Assembly: GCF_009754945.1 (NCBI RefSeq)
Contig: NZ_WPIN01000010.1
Location: 186,001-250,000 of the forward strand
Length of the DNA: 64,000 nt
From: Spirosoma arboris
Lineage (GTDB): Bacteria > Bacteroidota > Bacteroidia > Cytophagales > Spirosomataceae
Direction: 5' to 3'
Shown here one piece after another: positions 1 to 7,680 of the stretch. The notes beneath the pieces are model-generated. The model did no database searches. It was not told where the DNA came from and worked only from the letters and a program-made list of their open reading frames with translations. The translations under genes were made by a program, and so were the position numbers. How positions within the stretch are numbered: position 1 is the stretch's first letter; the number at the start of each line of letters is the position of its first letter.

Positions 1-147
1 GGTGATAACGTGACAATGGTGGTTTGGCATTACGACTACACCCACCGGGAGTGGGGCAAGAAAAACTATACACAGGTATCGGTGCAGCACTGGCGCGACG
101 ACAAGATCGTTCGGGAGCAATTTTTCTATGATTCTGCTAATTCGTAA
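1..147 (+). CDS. NTF2-like (SnoaL-type) protein, C-terminal end only
   Basis: This reading frame is open from the first base and stops with TAA at 145-147, so only the last 48 residues are in the window. The visible part has alternating hydrophobic and aromatic residues (VVWHYDY, then QHWRDDKIVREQFFY), the pattern of the last two beta strands of an NTF2-like or SnoaL-like cone fold. Such proteins are small ligand-binding or enzyme scaffolds with very varied roles. The next gene probably starts 13 bases after this stop, so the two may be co-transcribed. The family call rests on a short fragment and no substrate can be named. Confidence 0.5.
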   Translation, partial: GDNVTMVVWHYDYTHREWGKKNYTQVSVQHWRDDKIVREQFFYDSANS

Positions 148-160
148 ACAACAAATACTC

Positions 161-679
161 ATGTTTCAACAATTCATTTCCACTCGCAACGACTTGGCTG
201 GTCTTTTTCTTCGATTGCCACTTGGCACTGTTATGCTTTATCACGGTTTGCAAAAAGCGGCTGGTTGGTTCGGCGGCTACGGGTTTGCCGGCACCATGCA
301 ATTTTTCACCGATACGGTTCATATCCCCTGGATTATTGGTTTCCTGACAATTGTTATTGAAACGGTAGGAGCTGTTGGGTTACTGGTCGGCTTTCTGGGT
401 CGAATCAATGCGCTGGGAACATTCGCGGTTATGCTAGGAGCGCTACTAACGACGCATTTACCTTTTGGTTTTTCGATGAATTGGTTTGGCAATCAACACG
501 GCGAAGGCATCGAAATGCACCTATTAAGCTTAGGAATGAGTTTCGCCCTGGTGGTACTCGGCAGTGGCCGCTACTCTATTGATCGACTATTCACCCGATC
601 CATTAAACCAGCCCTCGCAACTGCGTCGGATTCGTATCCCGAAAATGAATCAGTACATCAAAACGGGCTCATAATGTAG
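161..679 (+). CDS. DoxX family membrane protein
   Basis: The protein is an integral inner-membrane protein of about 172 residues with four hydrophobic helices (about 12-30, 53-73, 80-100 and 120-140). The N-terminal RLPLGTVMLYHGLQK segment, with its conserved Arg and His-Gly, is typical of the DoxX/DoxD-like family. Members are often found with redox or detoxification enzymes, but their biochemical role is mostly unknown. An in-frame ATG at 128 would overlap the upstream gene; the ATG at 161 places the family motif at the normal distance from the N-terminus and is preferred. It follows an NTF2-like gene closely and converges on a secreted esterase gene. Confidence 0.85.
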   Translation: MFQQFISTRNDLAGLFLRLPLGTVMLYHGLQKAAGWFGGYGFAGTMQFFTDTVHIPWIIGFLTIVIETVGAVGLLVGFLGRINALGTFAVMLGALLTTHLPFGFSMNWFGNQHGEGIEMHLLSLGMSFALVVLGSGRYSIDRLFTRSIKPALATASDSYPENESVHQNGLIM

Positions 680-722
680 AGAGTCCTGTATAGGTACGGT
701 CATCTGTGGTTTCATCGTAAAT

Positions 723-752
723 GGCCCCAATTTCAAACAAAGGATTGGGGCC
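723..752. terminator. Hairpin between convergent genes
   Basis: A perfect 9-bp stem (GGCCCCAAT at 723-731 with ATTGGGGCC at 744-752) encloses a 12-base loop. It lies 44 bases past the DoxX stop and about 100 bases past the end of the opposing esterase gene, so it could end transcripts from either side. No T-run follows, so its efficiency as an intrinsic terminator is uncertain. Confidence 0.5.
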
Positions 753-852
753 GTTCAACCAGCTCAATAGCCCGGAATCTAAATCCGCTTGATTCAAATT
801 CAAGGCAAAATTTGCTGATTTCGCTCTCGGTCAGCGTAAACACCAATCGAGT

Positions 853-2109
853 CTAATGAATGACCATTTGCTCGGCTTTCTCCAGCTTGATTCTTACCTC
901 CGAAGTTTCCTTTATAGAAAGTGACTTTTTGTAGCTCGCTACGGCGCGTGACTTATCCCCTTTGGCCTTATACAAGTCACCTAGAAAGTTATACGCCAAA
1001 AAACTTTCGGGGTAATTTTTTAGGTTCATCGCAAACAGCGCTTCGGCTCTGTCAAATTGTTTTTTTTCATTAAACAGATAATACGCTAGATTATTAACCA
1101 GGGCTTCTGGTGGCAACAGGGTTTTCCCGTTGGCATCCGTCATACCATACTCCGAAGTGAGGTTTTCAAAATGTGCCTTTAGAAAGGAGGTAAAGTCGAA
1201 CGTAGGATCTGAATAATAACTGTCTTTTAGTGTCAATGGGTAATCCTTGAACAGGAAATGCAGCGCGTCATAAGTAGCAATCAGGGGAACCGAACTGTGG
1301 GTATCCTGGTCGTAATACTTAAAGCTTGCTTGTAAACCATTCTGGCGCTTGGCCATAAGGTAGTTAGCCAGCTTAAGGATTGAACGGGGATGTAGCGTGC
1401 CACTCGTCGTATCGTTCTGAAGCCTTAATGTGTCCATCTCGCCCGGTTGTGTATGCGCCATCGCTAAGAACAGAGATATCCCAGAGTAAGAGGTGGCTTT
1501 TAAAGCCCCTTCCACCTCCTGCAATAACCGTTGATTGTCCCACCACATGCTTGGATCGATGGCGATATATCCCTTAAAAAGGGTTTTATGATGCAGCAAG
1601 GCATTGATCACCATCAAGCCACCTAATGAATGGCCGACCAAAATTCGATATGGGGTTGTGGGATAAGTGGAATCGATATGTGGGATTAATTCTTGTTCGA
1701 TAAAGGCCATAAAGGTTTCACCGCCACCCGAAACGCTGGATGTGGCATTATCGATCCATAGACCACCCACCACATGCGTTGGGGTAAGATCCCTTTTCCG
1801 GTTGGTGTTAACGATGCCAACCAGTATGGCTTCTGGCCAAAAATTGTTGCCATTGACCGAACTTAAAAAACTGATTGTCGATGCCGTGCTGGCAAAATTC
1901 CATTCCGCATCGAGTAAATAAACAACGGGATATTTTTTTTTCGGATCACTCTTAGCTGATTCAGGCACATGAATCCAGATCGCCCTTTTCTCATGTAGCT
2001 TTTTGGAATCGATACTATCGATCTTGCCAATTGCTACAGAATTGCCGGGTTGGGCTTCAACCCAACTTATGAAAAGGGATAAAACGATAGATAACAACAA
2101 TCGTTGCAT
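853..2109 (-). CDS. Secreted esterase (esterase D/IroE-like) with C-terminal TPR
   Basis: The 418-residue protein starts with a signal peptide (about 1-19, likely cut after VEA). Residues about 30-290 are a PF00756-type alpha/beta esterase domain: strand VVYLLDAEW, nucleophile elbow GHSLGG with Ser161, an acidic residue in AIDPSMWW, and the DTHSSVP motif with His271, as in esterases that hydrolyse ester-linked siderophores or S-formylglutathione. Residues about 345-410 form at least one TPR unit (AYNFLGDLYKAKGDKSRAV). The substrate is unknown; no siderophore gene is nearby. The protein is probably periplasmic. The ATG at 2109 gives a proper signal peptide. The gene stands alone and converges on DoxX. 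Confidence 0.85.
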   Translation of the reverse strand: MQRLLLSIVLSLFISWVEAQPGNSVAIGKIDSIDSKKLHEKRAIWIHVPESAKSDPKKKYPVVYLLDAEWNFASTASTISFLSSVNGNNFWPEAILVGIVNTNRKRDLTPTHVVGGLWIDNATSSVSGGGETFMAFIEQELIPHIDSTYPTTPYRILVGHSLGGLMVINALLHHKTLFKGYIAIDPSMWWDNQRLLQEVEGALKATSYSGISLFLAMAHTQPGEMDTLRLQNDTTSGTLHPRSILKLANYLMAKRQNGLQASFKYYDQDTHSSVPLIATYDALHFLFKDYPLTLKDSYYSDPTFDFTSFLKAHFENLTSEYGMTDANGKTLLPPEALVNNLAYYLFNEKKQFDRAEALFAMNLKNYPESFLAYNFLGDLYKAKGDKSRAVASYKKSLSIKETSEVRIKLEKAEQMVIH

Positions 2110-2296
2110 GCTTCAATTTTTGGTACAAAGACGAGCATAGTGTCAAACTGTTGCAACGTGACGACCTGATTTTGTATTCTTTAAAAGTGCCCGAACGGAT
2201 AAAGCCTGATACGAAAAAACATTCCTGTATCTGCTGATCAAATCGGGCGCTTTTTAAGACGGTCAAGCTAAACAAGAGTAAATCAGCTCCTATCAT

Positions 2297-2653
2297 TTAT
2301 TTATCGTCCGAGACCATCTTTTTCCGGTGTAACTCTCCCCATTTGCGTAAGGATTCAATTACTTCATATAGTGTTTGGCTATGAGCTGTTAACGTGTAAG
2401 TCACCTTAGCGGGATAGGTATCATATAGATTTCGCTTGACCAACCCGTTCAACTCCAGATCCCGTAATTCTTTGGAGAGCATTCGATCCGTAATCCCGTG
2501 AACCTCTTTGGCGATTTCCCCAAACCGCTTCTCCCCGAAGGTAAGGGCCACGATAATAGGCAACTTCCACTTCCCATTTAATACATCGAGGGCATCTCGT
2601 ACAGGGCGCAACGTACGGCCACATTCCTCAGGTATTAAGTTTGTTGACTCCAT
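2297..2653 (-). CDS. HxlR family transcriptional regulator
   Basis: This 118-residue protein is a single winged helix-turn-helix of the HxlR family, with the usual N-terminal cysteine (Cys11 in EECGRTLRPV), then VLNGKWKLPIIVAL, the recognition segment ITDRMLSKELRDLELNGLV, and the C-terminal TPHGQTL-like helix here written TAHSQTLYEV. HxlR proteins are dimeric repressors or activators, often responding to electrophiles or quinones through the N-terminal Cys. The gene is divergent from a pirin gene, with an exact 32-bp palindrome between them. The likely role is control of pirin and of itself. This arrangement is common for HxlR regulators. Confidence 0.92.
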   Translation of the reverse strand: MESTNLIPEECGRTLRPVRDALDVLNGKWKLPIIVALTFGEKRFGEIAKEVHGITDRMLSKELRDLELNGLVKRNLYDTYPAKVTYTLTAHSQTLYEVIESLRKWGELHRKKMVSDDK

Positions 2654-2703
2654 AGACTATCGGTTTATAAGTAGCTGGTAGCTCGTCTTATTGGGACTGT
2701 CGC

Positions 2704-2752
2704 TATACTTGAGTATAGTACTATACTCAAGTATACTACTTACTAAAGTATA
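2704..2752. promoter_or_regulatory. Palindromic operator pair between hxlR-type gene and pirin
   Basis: Bases 2704-2735 form a perfect 32-bp palindrome with half-site TATACTTGAGTATAGT. A second, imperfect palindrome at 2732-2752 has outer arms TATACT and AGTATA and shares four bases with the first. Together they give regularly placed AGTATA/TATACT half-sites immediately upstream of the proposed pirin -7 box. Position and symmetry fit a dimeric HxlR operator repressing both divergent genes. Binding itself is inferred. Confidence 0.75.
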
Positions 2753-2762
2753 GCAAATGTAG

Positions 2763-2770
2763 TAAATTTG
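2763..2770 (+). promoter_or_regulatory. Probable pirin -7 promoter box
   Basis: TAAATTTG matches the Bacteroidetes -7 consensus TAnnTTTG exactly and lies 51 bases before the pirin ATG. No clear TTTG is seen at the -33 position, which would fall in the second operator half, so binding there could block polymerase. Confidence 0.5.
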
Positions 2771-2820
2771 CAGAAGAAAAGGGAACACAATCAGTAACCC
2801 TTTATAAACCAGATAGTGGT

Positions 2821-3696
2821 ATGAGCATTCAACGAAATCTTGCCAAAATATATACACCCCGGGCTCAGCAGGGATTTTTAGGAGCGGGCCATATTGCCAG
2901 TCCTGTCATTCAGGTTGACTTTTCAGAGAGCGATCCGTTTATTGTGTTGATGGATGATCGGCTCGAAAAACGGGATGACCAGCCAGCCGGTGGACCACAC
3001 CCTCACGCCGGTTTTGAAACGGTTTCCCTATTGCTGGAAGGCGAAATGGGCGACGAGGCTTACCGCATGAGTGGGGGCGATTTACAGCTAATGACCGCCG
3101 GGAGTGGCATAATTCATACCGAAACCATCGAGCGTGAAGCGACTATGCGACTCTTGCAATTATGGTTGACGCTGCCCAAGAAAGACCGCTGGGCTACACC
3201 ACGGGTGCAGGATATTCCGGTAAGCCATGTGCCCAGATTCACCGATGGGTCGGTAGACATCAAGGTCTACAGCGGCTCTTTGGCGGGTGTAACGTCGCCC
3301 GTTCAGAATTATACGCCCCTGATTCTGGCCGATATCCGGTTGGCGCCCCATGCATCAACCGTACAATACATTCCAGCTCCTTACACCGCCTTTTTGTATG
3401 CGATTGAAGGTAGTGTAGAAGTTGGCGACACGAAGAAACGGTTAACGAAGGATCAGGTGGGCTGGCTTGACCGAGTCCCGGATGATGACGTCCTGAGCGA
3501 ACTTAGATTAACGGCTGGAGAAACGGGCGGTCGCGTCATTCTTTATGCCGGGGAACGTCAGGGGGACGAAATTGTATCACATGGGCCCTTCATTGGCGAT
3601 AAGCAGGAAGACATTCGTCGGCTTTACCAGGATTTTAGACAGGGTAAGCTGAACCATATTTCAACCCTTCCGAAAGGACAACGGATTCTATACTAA
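2821..3696 (+). CDS. Pirin family protein
   Basis: This 291-residue bicupin has the pirin signature GGPHPHAGFETVSLLLEG with metal ligands His60 and His62, followed by GSGIIHTE giving His99 and Glu101, all four iron-site residues. A second cupin and pirin C-terminal domain cover about 165-280. Some bacterial pirins are quercetin 2,3-dioxygenases and others are redox-responsive partner proteins, and sequence alone does not decide. The divergent HxlR regulator suggests induction by quinone-like or electrophilic compounds. The ATG at 2821 is preceded by TAGTGGT rather than a clear ribosome site. A strong hairpin terminator follows. Confidence 0.92.
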   Translation: MSIQRNLAKIYTPRAQQGFLGAGHIASPVIQVDFSESDPFIVLMDDRLEKRDDQPAGGPHPHAGFETVSLLLEGEMGDEAYRMSGGDLQLMTAGSGIIHTETIEREATMRLLQLWLTLPKKDRWATPRVQDIPVSHVPRFTDGSVDIKVYSGSLAGVTSPVQNYTPLILADIRLAPHASTVQYIPAPYTAFLYAIEGSVEVGDTKKRLTKDQVGWLDRVPDDDVLSELRLTAGETGGRVILYAGERQGDEIVSHGPFIGDKQEDIRRLYQDFRQGKLNHISTLPKGQRILY

Positions 3697-3727
3697 TCGG
3701 CTATGTGCTGATTGAAAGTCCTAATTC

Positions 3728-3780
3728 ACAGGGGTTATAAATCAGAAATGACCGTTTCTGATTTATAACCCCTGTTTTGT
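3728..3780 (+). terminator. Strong intrinsic terminator after pirin gene
   Basis: A perfect 21-bp stem pairs 3728-3748 with 3755-3775 across the loop TGACCG, followed by TTTTGT. It starts 32 bases after the pirin stop. The stem is symmetric enough to act in both directions, but no leftward gene ends here. Confidence 0.85.
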
Positions 3781-3782
3781 AA

Positions 3783-3819
3783 ATTCTCACGAAACGCTCC
3801 TAGTTGAGACAAAAGAACG
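3783..3819 (+). repeat. Dispersed intergenic repeat, copy A
   Basis: This is one of four diverged copies of an element with consensus about ATTCTCACnAAACGCTCC followed by TAGTTGAGACGAAAGAACG. It contains an imperfect inverted repeat TCTCA ... TGAGA. Copy A also shares AACCCCT and a T/A-rich link just upstream with copy D. All copies lie downstream of plus-strand genes. Confidence 0.6.
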
Positions 3820-4076
3820 TCCCTTAGTTAGCCAATCTACACATTCCCTGCTTGACTCCTTTAAATAAAGTTTTCTCATAAAAACTCTTTGCGTATAACT
3901 GCTGGTTGCGCTGCTTCAGGTAGAGGACTGTAAGTCGAACGCGACTCTGAGACTAACTGTGAATTATCAGAACGCCCTAGGTGACTTTCTCCATAACTCT
4001 CCCAATTTTAGATATAATAGCGCTTCCTGTACCTGACACCGGTTATCTTTACACTTGGTAAACATAAAAATGAGGC
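3820..4076. other. Intergenic DNA without a recognised gene
   Basis: No convincing ORF is present. A small perfect hairpin, AGTCG-aacg-CGACT, lies at 3933-3946. Before the following gene, TATCTTTA at 4044-4051 is one mismatch from the TAnnTTTG box and may be its promoter. Confidence 0.4.
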
Positions 4077-4715
4077 ATGGCAAAGAACTATGTATCGTTG
4101 AAGGATGAATCTGTCCGGATCTTCAAAAATCCAATTCTTGACCTATTTTCGAGAGTGCACTGGAGTACACCTCTAATCTTTTGGGTTCCAGTAGTGATTG
4201 TATCGCTATACAAAGGGTTCACTAGCGGAGTATCCTTATTATATACGATTCTACTCTTTATAGGCGCACTCGGCTTTTGGACATTGGCAGAATACATACT
4301 GCATCGATATATCTTCCATTTTCATCCAACTACAGCTTTAGGCAAACGAATCAGTTTTTTAACGCATGGGGTACATCATGATTACCCAAATGATTCTAAG
4401 CGTTTAGTTATGCCTCCTTTGTTAGGGGCACCCTTGGCCGCTATCTTCTACCTGGCATTTTATTACGTACTAGGTGAGCGCTACGTGTATCCATTTTTTG
4501 CCGGCTTTATAACGGGGTATCTTATCTATGACATGATGCACTATGCGATTCACCACGCCAAATCTTCAAATTCGTTTCTACAAGAAATGAAAACTCATCA
4601 TATGGTCCATCATTTTAACGATTCCGAATCAGGCTTTGGCGTAAGTAGTAAACTTTGGGACATCGTTTTTCGAACGCTTTTCGTGGCGAAAAGTAAAGAA
4701 AAGGTTACAAATTAA
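4077..4715 (+). CDS. Fatty acid 2-hydroxylase-like protein (sterol desaturase superfamily)
   Basis: This 212-residue membrane protein has the full histidine set of the di-iron membrane hydroxylases: HRYIFH (76-81), HGVHH (97-101), HYAIHH (155-160) and HHMVHH (174-179). The spacing and the phrase HGVHHDYPNDSKRLVMPP match the FA2H/Scs7 branch, which adds a 2-hydroxyl to fatty acids of sphingolipids, rather than sterol desaturases. Four hydrophobic segments surround the motifs (about 32-48, 52-74, 117-133, 137-152). Sphingolipids occur in many Bacteroidota, so a 2-hydroxy fatty acid product is plausible, but no sphingolipid gene is nearby. The gene is monocistronic and followed by a repeat copy. 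Confidence 0.85.
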   Translation: MAKNYVSLKDESVRIFKNPILDLFSRVHWSTPLIFWVPVVIVSLYKGFTSGVSLLYTILLFIGALGFWTLAEYILHRYIFHFHPTTALGKRISFLTHGVHHDYPNDSKRLVMPPLLGAPLAAIFYLAFYYVLGERYVYPFFAGFITGYLIYDMMHYAIHHAKSSNSFLQEMKTHHMVHHFNDSESGFGVSSKLWDIVFRTLFVAKSKEKVTN

Positions 4716-4777
4716 GATGAAGTGGTAAGAGACTCGTTTGAGTTGAAGACAACGTAGATGCGCATCCCTGCTTTTAT

Positions 4778-4838
4778 ATTCTCAACATATCCTCCTAGTT
4801 GAGACGAAAGAGCCTACGCATATCTGCTTCAAAAAATG
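4778..4838 (+). repeat. Dispersed intergenic repeat, copy B
   Basis: The core at 4778-4814 matches copy A in ATTCTCA, CTCCTAGTTGAGAC and AAAGAG. Beyond it, the segment ending CTGCTTCAAAAAATGG is shared with copy C, extending the similarity to about 60 bases. It lies about 60 bases after the hydroxylase stop in otherwise non-coding DNA (4716-4978). Confidence 0.55.
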
Positions 4839-4978
4839 GGTGTTTAAATAGACGATGAATTGGCTAGAATTTAGAGGGAAAAGCATTAGGTTAAGACGGG
4901 ACAAACTCATCTCCACTCGCCAATTTAGCAGGATTAATAAGTATGCCCGTTCAATCAATAGGTATCGATTGGACTAGT

Positions 4979-5890
4979 TTAAAACGTAGGAGGTGCTGCA
5001 CTAAGATCGGAATCCAAGAAATCCGTGATCATCGGGATCAGCCAATCCGTTCGCTGGATCATGCCAATATGGGTAGTACCCGGTAGAATGGCCAGTCGGG
5101 ATTGGGGCAACCCGTGTAGATCCCCCATGTTTCCACCACCCTTGGCTCGAAATAACGCCAGAGCATGTTCATAACGGACGCCGTCAGCATCACCCATGGC
5201 CAGGAAGATCGGAGCCGGGATGCTTTTTACTTCTTTCGACCAATCATAAGGCCTTAGGTCGATACCGATCACCTTGTTGAAAAATTCAGGAAAATGGGCC
5301 GTATCGTTTCCGAGGCTTTCGTATTGCTCTTGAATTGGCGTGCCGTTAAATTGCTCGGCAGTGGCTGTCGCGAAACTAGCTTCTGCATCGGGCCACCAGC
5401 CGTCATGGGCATACGTACCGGACAAGACGACCAGTCTGCGTACCTGCTCTGGGTGGCGGACGGCTAACTGAAAAGCTACCCCGCCCCCCATACTGTAGCC
5501 CACGATGTCTGCCTGGTCTAGGTTGAGGTGTTTCAGCAGACCCGACACATCATCGGCCATTGTTTCGTACCTAATTTCGCGAGATATATCTCGGGTACGA
5601 CCGTGCCCTTGCATTTCCGCTACAATCACTTTTCGGTCTTTCATCAGCAGAGGTATAATGTGTGACCAATTCAGCGGGATGGTCATAAACGAGCCATGCA
5701 GTAGGACGATGGGTTTGCCCTTACCATAAACCTCATAATACATGTTTAACCCGTTAACGGCTGCATAACCACTCTCAATAGGCTCTAAATTCTGGTTGAC
5801 ATCCATATCGCTTGAGGCAGGTAACGTTAGTTGACCATAAGTTGGCTCCTGGTGGTGAGCTACCATTAGCGTTATAACAAAGGCAAGCAA
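4979..5890 (-). CDS. Alpha/beta hydrolase, probably exported
   Basis: The protein (303 residues from the TTG at 5890) has a classic alpha/beta hydrolase fold: HG at 65-66 (oxyanion loop), nucleophile elbow GYSMGG with Ser133, acidic residue in GDAD (about 234-236), and His274 in GTTHIGM. The substrate is unknown; homologs act on esters, lactones or peroxides. The start is uncertain. The first ATG (5866) lies inside a hydrophobic stretch LLAFVITLMVA that looks like the core of a signal peptide, and the frame upstream of it has only a TTG before a stop at 5906. The start may be non-ATG or the original N-terminus may have been altered by a frameshift. Confidence 0.8.
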   Translation of the reverse strand: MLAFVITLMVAHHQEPTYGQLTLPASSDMDVNQNLEPIESGYAAVNGLNMYYEVYGKGKPIVLLHGSFMTIPLNWSHIIPLLMKDRKVIVAEMQGHGRTRDISREIRYETMADDVSGLLKHLNLDQADIVGYSMGGGVAFQLAVRHPEQVRRLVVLSGTYAHDGWWPDAEASFATATAEQFNGTPIQEQYESLGNDTAHFPEFFNKVIGIDLRPYDWSKEVKSIPAPIFLAMGDADGVRYEHALALFRAKGGGNMGDLHGLPQSRLAILPGTTHIGMIQRTDWLIPMITDFLDSDLSAAPPTF

Positions 5891-5957
5891 GCGACTGTTT
5901 AGGAGTTACTTAGGTATCACTTATTAGCCTTATAGCCAACTATCGGCGAAGAACAGC

Positions 5958-6422
5958 ATGAAAAAGCAACCCACCCATGCAGCACAGATTCCCAATCCGG
6001 CCCTAAACCCTTTCCGCAAATTGGTTGGCGAATGGAAAACGGTAGGCACGCATCCGGCTCTTCCGGGCAAACAACTAACTGGATACTCTTCCTTCAATTG
6101 GATGGAAGGGGGCGCTTTTTTGATCTGGCATTCCGAGATGGATGAGGAAGGATTTCCTAATGGTATTGCCATTTTTGGCAGCGACGACGCCACTAATAAA
6201 TGGTTCATGCTCTACTTTGATGAGCGGAAAGTGTCGAGAATGTATGAGGTTTCATTGCAGAATAATGTATTGAGTTGGTGGCGCGACGCGCCTGATTTCT
6301 CTCAACGATATATCTGGACCTTTACGGACGATGATAATACGATGATCAGTAAAGGTGAATTGAGCAAAAACGGCACGAGCTGGGAAGCCGATTTAGAACA
6401 GGTATTTACGCGCGTCATGTAA
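5958..6422 (+). CDS. DUF1579-like small protein
   Basis: This 154-residue soluble protein has no signal peptide or membrane segment. The pattern FRKLVGEWKTVGTHPALPG, then SSFNWMEGGAFLIWHSEMD and a C-terminal strand-rich part (ISKGELSKNGTSWEADLEQVF) is typical of DUF1579-type lipocalin-like beta-barrel proteins. Their function is not established. It is divergent from the alpha/beta hydrolase gene with about 70 bases between them, and precedes another hydrolase gene by 65 bases. ATG at 5958 is the only reasonable start. Confidence 0.7.
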   Translation: MKKQPTHAAQIPNPALNPFRKLVGEWKTVGTHPALPGKQLTGYSSFNWMEGGAFLIWHSEMDEEGFPNGIAIFGSDDATNKWFMLYFDERKVSRMYEVSLQNNVLSWWRDAPDFSQRYIWTFTDDDNTMISKGELSKNGTSWEADLEQVFTRVM

Positions 6423-6487
6423 TCGAACTGGCGTTACAACCCTATTGGTCTACTAATACTAAACCACGAGCCTATAGCTGGCAGGTC

Positions 6488-7033
6488 ATGAGAAAACAAG
6501 TGCTTTTTATACAGGGCGGGGGGGACGATGGGTATAAGGCCGACGCACAGTTGGTGGACTCTCTGCAAAACGCATTAGGAGAGAATTATGAAATACGTTA
6601 CCCTCAGCTGCAAACAGATCAGGCGGCTCCAGATTTTGGTTGGGTGGAGCAAATTGAAAACGAAATTGGTAAATTCACCAATGATGTCATTTTAGTCGCT
6701 CACTCCCTGGGTGCTTCCCTACTGCTTAAATACTTGTCTGAGCATAGGATTTCGAAAACAGTAGGCCGGATTTTCCTGCTCGCTACCCCCTTTTGGAAGG
6801 GCCAGGAGTCTTGGGTACAGGGGTTAAAACTTCCTGACGATTTCGCCAAACGCCTTCCCAAAAATAGTCGACTCTTTTTTTACCATTGTCAGGACGATAA
6901 AGAGGTCCCATTTGATAACCTTGCCATTTACCGACAAAAGCTTCCAGGGGCAACGTTTCGCGAAATGGAAAGTGGCGGTCACCAACTGGGCAACAACCTT
7001 ACTGGAGTAGCCAAGGATATTAAAGCCTCCTAG
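6488..7033 (+). CDS. RBBP9/YdeN-type alpha/beta hydrolase
   Basis: This 181-residue protein matches the RBBP9/YdeN serine hydrolase family in length and motifs: N-terminal LFIQGGGDDGYKAD, WVEQIENEI, nucleophile elbow VAHSLGAS with Ser73, acid in CQDDKEVPF (Asp136 or Asp137), and His165 in SGGHQLGNN. Family members are small cytoplasmic serine hydrolases, usually of unknown substrate. It follows the DUF1579-like gene on the same strand and may be expressed with it. A repeat copy lies about 145 bases downstream. Confidence 0.85.
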   Translation: MRKQVLFIQGGGDDGYKADAQLVDSLQNALGENYEIRYPQLQTDQAAPDFGWVEQIENEIGKFTNDVILVAHSLGASLLLKYLSEHRISKTVGRIFLLATPFWKGQESWVQGLKLPDDFAKRLPKNSRLFFYHCQDDKEVPFDNLAIYRQKLPGATFREMESGGHQLGNNLTGVAKDIKAS

Positions 7034-7178
7034 TGTCAGATTATGCTCGCAATCAGCAACGTTGGGTGGTTACCAGGAAGATAGAGGGCTTTATTTGGCT
7101 GACTTGACGCTATCTGAGATAAACAAGACTTCACCTGATAATATTTGTATAAAAGAATTCTGTCACCATTAGGTACAT

Positions 7179-7239
7179 ATTCTCAAATAACGCTCCCGTG
7201 TGAGACGAAGGATCGCTCATGATATGTGCTTCAAAAATT
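7179..7239 (+). repeat. Dispersed intergenic repeat, copy C
   Basis: The core at 7179-7215 aligns without gaps to copy A (ATTCTCAnnnAACGCTCC ... TGAGACnAAnGAnCG) and the rest to copy B (TGCTTCAAAAAnTGG). It sits in the 266-base gap between the convergent RBBP9-like and SnoaL-like genes. Confidence 0.55.
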
Positions 7240-7299
7240 GGCCGGTTTGGGCCGTGGTCAAGCCATTTTTTTCCTTCACCATCGGATGTTTTCAACTGG

Positions 7300-7680
7300 T
7301 TAAGCTTTTTCTGGAATGGATTTAGTCATAGCATAATGACAATATATGATCGCGGCTTTACCCTGCTCATTCAGTTGAAAGACTTCACAAGCCAGTCGGT
7401 CATTCACTGACGTGTAGTAAATAGCCAGCGTGTCGATACCCACAAAAACGTTGTGCAACGTGAAGTGTAGGTTGAGATAGGTAGCCAGGCTAAGCTGAAA
7501 ATAACGTTCCAGGTCGCGCTTGCTTGTAATACAACCTGACTCATTGAACTTTAGCTGCGGAATGAATGGCGAATAAAATTTCAACTCGTCAGCATAATGG
7601 TCTAAAATAGCGGTCAGATCATGGGCATTAAACGCACTGATCCATTCATCGGCAAATTGGTAGGCTTGTTCCTGATTCAT
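7300..7680 (-). CDS. SnoaL-like / NTF2-like protein
   Basis: The 126-residue protein begins QAYQFADEWISAFNAHDLTAILDHYADELKFYSP, the standard N-terminal helix and first strand of SnoaL-like polyketide-cyclase-fold proteins, and ends with a strand-rich half containing EVFQLNEQGKAAIIYCHYAM. Function cannot be assigned; members may be isomerases, hydrolases or ligand binders. Its ATG overlaps the stop of the VOC gene by four bases (ATGA), so the two are translationally coupled and form an operon. Confidence 0.85.
   Translation of the reverse strand: MNQEQAYQFADEWISAFNAHDLTAILDHYADELKFYSPFIPQLKFNESGCITSKRDLERYFQLSLATYLNLHFTLHNVFVGIDTLAIYYTSVNDRLACEVFQLNEQGKAAIIYCHYAMTKSIPEKA

Noticed and set aside
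3895..3960. tRNA-like arms (GACTGTAAGTC and AGTCG-aacg-CGACT)
   Set aside because: The anticodon-like arm lacks a matching acceptor stem and a TTCGAAT-type loop, and no cloverleaf can be drawn.
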